DNA of 7,817 bases from CAYMUN01 sp964440265 (lineage in GTDB: Bacteria > Patescibacteriota > Saccharimonadia > Saccharimonadales > UBA4665): assembly GCA_964440265.1 (NCBI GenBank), contig CAYTRU010000052.1, positions 1 to 7,817 on the forward strand, written 5' to 3'. The stretch's first letter is position 1. Every line of letters starts with the position of its first letter. Below the pieces are notes generated by a model. It worked only from the letters and a program-made list of their open reading frames with translations, ran no database searches and was not told the DNA's origin. The translations under genes and the position numbers were made by a program. This document shows positions 1 to 4,808 of this stretch, in pieces.

Positions 1-1
1 C

Positions 2-538
2 CAGCGTAGTGGTGCGGCCTTCGACGAACGACGCCTGTTATGGATGAACGGCAGCTACATCCGGGACTTGACAATCGATGCTACATACACCTATTGTCAA
101 GATTATTGGCCTCCGGCAGCGGCCGAATATTCGGAAACGTATAAAAAACAAGTGCTACAGCTCACCCAAGAACGCTTAAAATACTTCGCTGAATTACCGG
201 AACTGACACGTTTTTTCTTCACTGATTTGCCGATTGATCCAGCCCTGATTAGCGGTCACAAGCAGCTGAAAAAACTGACATCAGCCGACTTACGACAGCT
301 GCTGGAACAAGTGCGCCTTAGCTTGGCTGAGAGTGACTTTAGCGTGAGCGATCTAACCGAACGCCTCAATCAATTGCTGGAGCAAACTGGCCAGAAACCG
401 GCGGTATTGTTCAGTCTGATTCGCATCGCCACTACTCAGGCTCCGGCCAGCCCTGGTCTAGCCGACACCCTAGCTGTCCTCGGCAAAGATCGCAGCTTGG
501 CCCGCCTTGATGTCCAACTGCTAGCCCTCCGGGGGTAG
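2..538 (+). CDS. gltX: Glutamyl-tRNA synthetase, C-terminal part (5' end outside window)
   Basis: This is the 3' end of a class I glutamyl-tRNA synthetase, which charges tRNA-Glu (in many bacteria also tRNA-Gln) with glutamate in the cytoplasm. The frame is already open at base 2, giving 178 visible residues; the ATG at 44 is internal, not a start. The opening SGAAFDERRLLWMNGSYIR matches the conserved family stretch (SxAxFDxxKLxWxNGxYIR) that follows the KMSKS loop and begins the helical anticodon-binding region. The rest is an alpha-helical anticodon-binding domain, and the terminal GLADTLAVLGKDRSLARL matches the usual C-terminal 'LGKERVLxRL' segment. The catalytic Rossmann domain with the HIGH and KMSKS motifs lies upstream of the window. 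The gene ends with TAG, 33 nt before the DUF3048 gene. Identification is strong; whether the enzyme is discriminating cannot be judged from this part. Confidence 0.93.
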   Translation, partial: QRSGAAFDERRLLWMNGSYIRDLTIDATYTYCQDYWPPAAAEYSETYKKQVLQLTQERLKYFAELPELTRFFFTDLPIDPALISGHKQLKKLTSADLRQLLEQVRLSLAESDFSVSDLTERLNQLLEQTGQKPAVLFSLIRIATTQAPASPGLADTLAVLGKDRSLARLDVQLLALRG

Positions 539-555
539 CTGATTAGCGTAAGCAT

Positions 556-564
556 TGTTACAAT
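556..564 (+). promoter_or_regulatory. Extended -10 promoter for the DUF3048/kinase operon, apparently leaderless
   Basis: TGTTACAAT is a TGn-extended -10 box (hexamer TACAAT at 559-564) that ends 7 nt before the ATG at 572. Transcription would start at or next to the start codon, so the mRNA would be leaderless. No Shine-Dalgarno sequence precedes this ATG, which agrees. No good -35 is visible, as is usual for extended -10 promoters. The start site itself is inferred. Confidence 0.5.
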
Positions 565-571
565 AGAGTGC

Positions 572-1975
572 ATGGATAACAACTTTCGGGCGGGCAAAAA
601 ACCGCCACGCCACTACGCACACTTGTCAGTGAAGGCAACCACACCCTCCCAGCCGGCATTAACGGGCGAGGCCGATGCGGCCAGACAAGCCGAGTCGAAC
701 GAGTCAGAAGTACCGTTTCGGACGCCGGAAGAAGTTGCTGCCGCCCAAGACTTGGAGGCAGTACCGGATAATTTAGCGATGTCGCTACCAGGCACAGCTG
801 GCAGGGAAGCACGAAAGCCGGCGGGGAAGACTTGGCGACAAAAGTTAGCACTGCATTGGCCACCTGGCAAAAAAGAGTGGCTGGTGCTAGCTGGCGTGCT
901 GGTGCTAGCTGGAATCAGCGCTGGTACTTTTGCCCTGACTCGTCACCCGGCAAAGCCGATGGCCCGTGCCCAGCCGACCAAAAAAGTCAGTAAGGTGGCG
1001 GTAGCTCCAAAGACGGTACCGTCGACCCTAAGCGGCTTACCGGTAGATCCGGCGGTTAATCAGCGGCCAGTAACGGCAGTTATGATTGAGAATAGCCCAG
1101 ATGCCCGCCCGCAGGCTGGTTTAGGGCAGGCCAGTGTGGTGTTTGAAGCTATCGCCGAAGGTGGTATAACCCGATTTTTGGCGCTTTATCAAGACACCGC
1201 TCCGGACAATATCGGCCCCGTGCGCAGCGCCCGGCCTTACTACATCGAATGGGTGCTAGGCTTCGACGCGGCATATGCCCATGTCGGTGGCAGCCCGGAA
1301 GCCCTAAACGACGTCAGAGACTGGGGAGTCCACGATCTAGACCAATTTGCCAATGGCGGTTCTTACCATCGGATCAGTGAACGCGAAGCGCCCCACAACG
1401 TTTACACGAGTATTGCTTCGTTGAATCAACTAGAGACTGCCAAAGGTTACACCAGTAGCAGCTTCAGTGGGTTTGCTCGCAAGCCAGCAGCCACAGCTGC
1501 CAAACCAACAACCACTAAGTCACCATCATCAAAATCGAAGTCCGCGAAGCAGCCCACCACACCGGCAACACCTGCACTACCTAGTGCCAAAAGCATTGGT
1601 CTCGCGATCTCTGGATCACTTTATAATGTGCATTACGACTACTCGGCGGCTACCAATTCCTATGCCCGTAGCGAAGGCGGTGCAGCGCATATAGATGTCA
1701 ACACTACCGCTCAGATCAGCCCAGCCGTGGTCATCGCCCTAGTTATGCCCTACGGTTTGCAAAGTGATGGTCACCATTCCGACTACCAGACAATTGGCAG
1801 CGGGACCGCCTACGTTTTTCAAGATGGAACAGTTAGCATCGGACAATGGACAAAAGCCAACGATAAGAGCCAATTCACCTTCACTGGCAGCGACGGTAAA
1901 CCTTTACTGCTCAATCCTGGTCAAACCTGGCTCACCGCCCTTAGCAATACCGCTGCTATTAGTTATAGCCCTTAA
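572..1975 (+). CDS. DUF3048 domain-containing membrane-anchored protein (YerB-like)
   Basis: A 467-residue protein with a hydrophilic, probably cytoplasmic N-terminal region (1-100), one membrane segment at about 103-123 (WLVLAGVLVLAGISAGTFAL) and a large extracytoplasmic part. No signal-peptidase or lipobox motif is seen, so it is probably a single-pass anchored protein. Residues 164-293 match the N-terminal DUF3048 domain: RPVTAVMIENSPDARPQAGL, then FEAIAEGGITRFLALY and GPVRSARPYY. Residues about 343-464 match the C-terminal half, ending in the typical LNPGQTWLTAL. The halves are joined by a Ser/Thr/Lys/Pro/Ala-rich, low-complexity linker (about 303-340). DUF3048 proteins (B. subtilis YerB is the named example) have no established biochemical function. 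The ATG at 572 is chosen for its -10 box 7 nt upstream. The histidine kinase starts 6 nt after the stop, so the two are probably cotranscribed. Confidence 0.88.
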   Translation: MDNNFRAGKKPPRHYAHLSVKATTPSQPALTGEADAARQAESNESEVPFRTPEEVAAAQDLEAVPDNLAMSLPGTAGREARKPAGKTWRQKLALHWPPGKKEWLVLAGVLVLAGISAGTFALTRHPAKPMARAQPTKKVSKVAVAPKTVPSTLSGLPVDPAVNQRPVTAVMIENSPDARPQAGLGQASVVFEAIAEGGITRFLALYQDTAPDNIGPVRSARPYYIEWVLGFDAAYAHVGGSPEALNDVRDWGVHDLDQFANGGSYHRISEREAPHNVYTSIASLNQLETAKGYTSSSFSGFARKPAATAAKPTTTKSPSSKSKSAKQPTTPATPALPSAKSIGLAISGSLYNVHYDYSAATNSYARSEGGAAHIDVNTTAQISPAVVIALVMPYGLQSDGHHSDYQTIGSGTAYVFQDGTVSIGQWTKANDKSQFTFTGSDGKPLLLNPGQTWLTALSNTAAISYSP

Positions 1976-1981
1976 ATTGCC

Positions 1982-3532
1982 ATGGATCATCTGGAGCAGC
2001 TTCGCCATCAATTTCGTACTTACCTCTTTTGGATAATTCTGACGGAGAATGCGCTGATAATCGGTGTCTACTACGGGCTCGCGCACTACACAGCACTCAA
2101 TGGCATGATAGTCCTAGCCATTGCTATGGGAGTAGCTCTGGGATTGACCGGCTTGGTGATGAGTTTCATCGGCCGAGCAGCCCTCCAACCATTGCAAGCA
2201 GTCTGGCAAGGTATCTTACAGCTCAATGGTACCGAACAAGCTGAAGCCACGGCAACAGTTCCGAAAGTTGAAAATTTGCGTAGAGGACGCGAGCTGGTTA
2301 CTAGCTTGCTGGCTCAAGTCTATCAACTAGCGACCGTGGCTGACCGCACTAACAGTGAAGTCCATCGCCAAATGATCGATTTAACACACAATTTTATAGC
2401 CCAAAACCTGCCGCTGCCATTGGTAGTATTAGACGCTAGCGAAACGATTAGGTTTACAAATCCAGCAGCAGCTGAGTACTTGGGCTTCGAGAGCGCTGAC
2501 ATGTTGGGTAAAAATGTCTACATGGTACTCGATATGTCTTTCCCGAGTGAAGCCACTTTCGATACTTGGCTAAAAGCCGCCAAGACCCAAAATGCTACCG
2601 CTGCCACTAGTTGGGAACGGGTACGCCTCAATGTCCGTGATAGTCATCCTGCCAGACTATTTGACCTGGCAGCCTACTATAACCGAGACAATCCCGATGG
2701 CAATGAAACCATGTTGTTGCTCTTTGACCATACAAAAAAATATAGCCAAGACGACCAGGCCGTCAGTTTCATCGCACTGAGCGTCCATGAATTGCGTACG
2801 CCGCTTACTTTGTTACGCGGCTATATCGAAGTATTTGAGGAAGAAATTGGGGCAACGATCAAAGATCCAGAACTGCGAGATTTTCTACTGAAAATGCACA
2901 CTCAAGCCGAGCAATTGACTGCCTTTGTCAACAACATGCTGAATGTCGCTCGTGTAGAGGACGACCAACTCGAATTGAAGTTACAGCCCGAAGACTGGAG
3001 CACCGTACTCAAAAGTTCGATCACGATAATGAGCTTGCGGGCTAAAGTCCGCGGCATTACATTGCAAGGTCGTATCGCTACAGATTTGCCGCCCGTGGGA
3101 GTCGACAGGCTCAGTATTAGTGAGGTTATCAGTAATCTGATTGATAACGCCATCAAGTACACTGGTACTAGCAAGGTCATCAAAATTGAAACGTACCTCA
3201 ATGCCGATGGCTATATCGAAACTACCGTTCAAGACTTTGGTCTCGGTATCGCTCCTGCCATCTTGCCAAATCTTTTTACCAAATTTTACCGCGACCATCG
3301 TCACCGCGCCCAAGTGGGGGGCACTGGTCTGGGCCTTTATCTAGCCAAGGCTATTGTCACCGCGCATGGTGGCAGTATCTGGGTAAAGAGCAAGGAAAAC
3401 GAGGGTAGCACCTTTGGCTTCACCTTGATTCCCTATGCCCAACTAACAGAAGCCATGAAGCAGAAAGGTGACCAAAACATTACTCGGGGTGCTCACGGCT
3501 GGATCAAAAACCATTCTCTGTATCGCCAATAA
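1982..3532 (+). CDS. PAS-containing membrane sensor histidine kinase
   Basis: A 516-residue sensor kinase. Two membrane helices (about 14-34 and 40-63) are joined by only about five residues, so there is no extracytoplasmic sensor domain. A HAMP-like linker (about 64-120) follows, then a PAS domain (about 140-250, starting LPLPLVVLDASETIRFTNPA). The HisKA H-box is SVHELRTPL with phospho-acceptor His269. The HATPase_c domain shows the N box (EVISNLIDNAIKYT, Asn385 and Asn389), the G1 box DFGLGI (418-423), the F box LFTKFYR (431-437) and the G2 box GGTGLGLYLAKA (446-457). All catalytic motifs are intact. It should autophosphorylate on His269 and pass phosphate to an aspartate, most simply on the receiver encoded 27 nt downstream. 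It begins 6 nt after the DUF3048 stop with no Shine-Dalgarno, consistent with coupled translation. The signal sensed is unknown; the short loop suggests membrane-borne or cytoplasmic sensing. Confidence 0.93.
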   Translation: MDHLEQLRHQFRTYLFWIILTENALIIGVYYGLAHYTALNGMIVLAIAMGVALGLTGLVMSFIGRAALQPLQAVWQGILQLNGTEQAEATATVPKVENLRRGRELVTSLLAQVYQLATVADRTNSEVHRQMIDLTHNFIAQNLPLPLVVLDASETIRFTNPAAAEYLGFESADMLGKNVYMVLDMSFPSEATFDTWLKAAKTQNATAATSWERVRLNVRDSHPARLFDLAAYYNRDNPDGNETMLLLFDHTKKYSQDDQAVSFIALSVHELRTPLTLLRGYIEVFEEEIGATIKDPELRDFLLKMHTQAEQLTAFVNNMLNVARVEDDQLELKLQPEDWSTVLKSSITIMSLRAKVRGITLQGRIATDLPPVGVDRLSISEVISNLIDNAIKYTGTSKVIKIETYLNADGYIETTVQDFGLGIAPAILPNLFTKFYRDHRHRAQVGGTGLGLYLAKAIVTAHGGSIWVKSKENEGSTFGFTLIPYAQLTEAMKQKGDQNITRGAHGWIKNHSLYRQ

Positions 3533-3544
3533 GCGCCGCTAAAC

Positions 3545-3553
3545 TGCTATACT
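3545..3553 (+). promoter_or_regulatory. Extended -10 promoter for the response regulator, apparently leaderless
   Basis: TGCTATACT is a TGn-extended -10 box (TATACT at 3548-3553) ending exactly 6 nt before the ATG at 3560, in the 27-nt gap after the kinase gene. It could give the receiver a leaderless transcript separate from readthrough of the upstream operon. No -35 and no Shine-Dalgarno are seen. The architecture matches the sites before the DUF3048 and pyruvate kinase genes. Confidence 0.45.
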
Positions 3554-3559
3554 AACGCT

Positions 3560-3973
3560 ATGCTTTCCGACACTGCAATACCAGTACCGGCAACCCCCTC
3601 ATCCGGCCGTACTATCCTGTGCATTGAAGACGAACACTTTATTAGCGAACTCTACGGCCGGGCACTCACTAAAGCCGGCTACCGGGTCACTACAATCGCT
3701 GACGGCAAAGAGGGCCTAGCCGCTGCTGAGACTAACAAGTATGACATTATCCTCCTCGATTTAATGATTCCCAACCTATCAGGGATCGAGATCTTACGTA
3801 TCCTCCGTGACCCAGCCCGAGTGCCACCGCTAAGATCTAAAATTCTGGTCACGACTAACTTAGAACAGCGCGAAGAAGTCCGGGCCGATATCGAGAAACA
3901 AGCCGACGGCTACGTCGTCAAAGCCGAGCTCACCCCGCACGAACTGGTCAGCCTTCTCGATACCATTCAGTAG
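3560..3973 (+). CDS. Receiver-only (CheY-like) response regulator
   Basis: A 137-residue protein consisting of one REC domain (about 17-137) after a short Pro/Ser/Thr-rich tail. The phosphorylation site is complete: acidic pair Glu23-Asp24 (CIEDE), phospho-acceptor Asp67 (IILLDLMIPNLSG), the switch Thr98 or Thr99 (ILVTTN) and Lys121 (GYVVKAE). There is no DNA-binding or enzymatic output domain; the TAG stop is clean and nothing downstream extends it. It probably receives phosphate from the histidine kinase ending 27 nt upstream and acts by protein contact, like CheY or Spo0F, rather than as a transcription factor. A role as phosphorelay intermediate or regulator of the DUF3048 protein is guesswork. 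Confidence 0.93.
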   Translation: MLSDTAIPVPATPSSGRTILCIEDEHFISELYGRALTKAGYRVTTIADGKEGLAAAETNKYDIILLDLMIPNLSGIEILRILRDPARVPPLRSKILVTTNLEQREEVRADIEKQADGYVVKAELTPHELVSLLDTIQ

Positions 3974-4013
3974 GCGAGCACTCCTGCTATTACGGTGATT
4001 TTGCTACAAAGTA

Positions 4014-4033
4014 TTGACAATAGGCTGTATAAT
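4014..4033 (+). promoter_or_regulatory. Candidate promoter of the UmuD/UmuC cassette, oddly spaced
   Basis: A consensus -10 TATAAT lies at 4028-4033 and a consensus -35 TTGACA at 4014-4019, but only 8 bp separate them instead of about 17, so they cannot serve one sigma factor in the usual way. The -10 may work with a weak -35 (TACAAA, 4005-4010, 17 bp upstream). The TTGACA may then belong to an operator. GGCT (4023-4026) and AGCC (4041-4044) form a short inverted repeat around the -10. The start would be near 4040. Confidence 0.45.
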
Positions 4034-4050
4034 AAGCACTAGCCACGTGA

Positions 4051-4091
4051 GGACTTCCATAAAGGATTTACCATACGGACTTATCATAAAG
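4051..4091 (+). repeat. Imperfect tandem repeat GGACTT-n(1-2)-CATAAAG
   Basis: Two copies, 4051-4064 and 4077-4091, share GGACTT followed by CATAAAG, with one nucleotide between the parts in the first copy and two in the second. They lie just downstream of the expected transcription start of the damage cassette, 26 nt from copy to copy. They could be a repeated protein-binding site or an RNA motif; chance is not excluded. Confidence 0.35.
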
Positions 4092-4214
4092 AAGGCATAC
4101 TCCGGTCACTGTTTTCTTCCACCCTGTTCTAACCATTAGTTTCCAGCCCAAGAGGTAGCCCTGTAGAACGGTAGCGTCACCTCGCTGTAAGCTCCAAGTA
4201 CAAAACCCGTTCGC

Positions 4215-4255
4215 TGACAGACTTGTCTGATCAGTCACTCTTTTTATTACTTTTT
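4215..4255 (+). other. Leader hairpin followed by U tracts; possible attenuator or operator
   Basis: TGACAGAC (4215-4222) can pair with GTCTGATCA (4225-4233) across a two-base loop, with one bulged A. T tracts follow at 4241-4245 and 4251-4255. The stem is weak and the first U tract begins 7 nt beyond it, so as an intrinsic terminator it would be poor. The same bases contain the near-palindrome TGTCTGATCAGTCA (4224-4237), which could instead be an operator. Confidence 0.25.
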
Positions 4256-4261
4256 GAACTT

Positions 4262-4267
4262 GAGGAG
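4262..4267 (+). promoter_or_regulatory. Ribosome binding site of the 46-residue gene
   Basis: GAGGAG lies 11 nt before the ATG at 4279. It supports this unlisted small gene and fixes its start. It contrasts with the DUF3048, receiver and pyruvate kinase genes, which have no Shine-Dalgarno. Confidence 0.6.
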
Positions 4268-4278
4268 ACGTAAACGCT

Positions 4279-4419
4279 ATGGCAATTGCTACTTTTGATA
4301 CCCGGGACATCCAAATAACATCGGTATACCTTCGTAAGAACTCGACTGGACGCCGGTTTGAAAGCTATCCCCGACGCTTGATGTACGGCGGCCGTGAGTA
4401 CAGCTTGGTAGAAACATGA
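4279..4419 (+). CDS. Unrecognised 46-residue basic protein, first gene of the UmuD/UmuC cassette
   Basis: A small gene with its own Shine-Dalgarno and a TGA stop, 28 nt before the UmuD-like gene. I do not recognise the family. The protein starts MAIATFDTRDIQITSVYL and its second half (GRRFESYPRRLMYGGREY, residues 24-41) alternates charged, aromatic and Gly residues. It is rich in Arg and Tyr, has no membrane segment and no Cys, and could be a small beta-rich, nucleic-acid- or protein-binding fold. Position suggests a part in translesion synthesis or its control, as other bacteria keep small accessory genes (for example YolD-type) beside Y-family polymerases; no homology to those is claimed. 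Support for its being real comes from the ribosome binding site, the operon position and a plausible composition. Alternatively it is a regulatory upstream reading frame. Confidence 0.65.
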   Translation: MAIATFDTRDIQITSVYLRKNSTGRRFESYPRRLMYGGREYSLVET

Positions 4420-4434
4420 AACAACCTATAAAAC

Positions 4435-4440
4435 AGGAGG
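4435..4440 (+). promoter_or_regulatory. Perfect Shine-Dalgarno of the UmuD-like gene
   Basis: AGGAGG lies 7 nt before the ATG at 4448, an optimal arrangement that fixes the start of the UmuD-like protein with its short N-terminal arm. Confidence 0.85.
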
Positions 4441-4447
4441 CAGAACT

Positions 4448-4804
4448 ATGGACGAAGATTTACAAACTATGGCCGACAGCGACGGCGTGTCAGTACACAG
4501 CGGCTTTCCCAACCCAGCGCTTGAACGACGCGGCCAAGGATCGCAGCTAGCTTTAGACCTTAACCAGTTGCTCATTCGGCATCCATCAAGCACTTATCTG
4601 TTCCGGGTGGCCGGTCACCACTGGACTGACCAGGGTATTTATGACGGTGATGTTGCGGTCATTGATCGAGCCTTGCAAGCACGATCTTCCGACTTGATTG
4701 CGGCTTGGCGGCTTGGCGGCTCAACCTTATGTCGCCAACATCAACTGACACCCGAGGACAAGCCGTGGGGCGTGGTCACAGCTATTATTCATCAGTATCG
4801 GTAA
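4448..4804 (+). CDS. umuD: UmuD-like protein of the S24/LexA family, catalytic dyad apparently lost
   Basis: A 118-residue homolog of UmuD, the partner of the UmuC polymerase. E. coli UmuD (139 residues) cuts itself at Cys24-Gly25 when RecA-activated, giving UmuD' for polymerase V. Family signatures are clear: SGFPNPA at 18-24 around the cleavage site, LDLNQLLIRHPSSTYLFRVAG at 36-56, then QGIYDGDVAVIDRAL at 62-76. The region that should read GDSM with nucleophile Ser is GHHW (56-59), so His58 replaces Ser. The Lys of the TVK(K/R)L motif aligns with Cys95 in STLCRQ. The C-terminal strand region is also shortened. The protein is therefore predicted to be unable to self-cleave, though only 18 residues precede the expected new N-terminus, so it may already behave like UmuD'. 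It sits between the 46-residue gene and umuC, 4 nt from the latter. Family call is strong; loss of activity is inferred from alignment by eye. Confidence 0.85.
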   Translation: MDEDLQTMADSDGVSVHSGFPNPALERRGQGSQLALDLNQLLIRHPSSTYLFRVAGHHWTDQGIYDGDVAVIDRALQARSSDLIAAWRLGGSTLCRQHQLTPEDKPWGVVTAIIHQYR

Positions 4805-4808
4805 GGCT

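Larger units (their letters stand above)
3974..4278 (+). other. 305-nt intergenic leader region of the UmuD/UmuC cassette
   Basis: I find no convincing gene on either strand of this stretch. It holds promoter-like hexamers (4014-4033), CACGTG (4044-4049), an imperfect direct repeat (4051-4091), a possible long-range pairing GAGGT/ACCTC (4152-4156 with 4179-4183), a small hairpin with U tracts (4215-4255) and a Shine-Dalgarno for the next gene (4262-4267). If transcription starts near 4040, the mRNA leader is about 240 nt. That is very long compared with the seemingly leaderless genes nearby and suggests a regulatory leader. No match to the known E. coli, Firmicutes or actinobacterial LexA boxes was recognised. 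Confidence 0.5.

Noticed and set aside
558..870. Two minus-strand frames opposite the DUF3048 N-terminus
   Set aside because: Shadows of the forward gene with no recognisable protein features or start signals.
3974..4000. Terminator after the response regulator
   Set aside because: AGCA-ctcc-TGCT (about 3978-3989) is only a 4-bp stem and the following TTTT is 8 or more nt away; too weak to call.
4047..4139. GTG-started 30-codon leader peptide
   Set aside because: It has no Shine-Dalgarno and lies 13 nt after the -10 box, so it fits neither initiation mode; length is within chance expectation.
4068..4310. Minus-strand reading frame of 80 codons in the gap before the damage cassette
   Set aside because: It overlaps the better-supported 46-residue gene, has no ribosome site or promoter that I can see and resembles no family I know.
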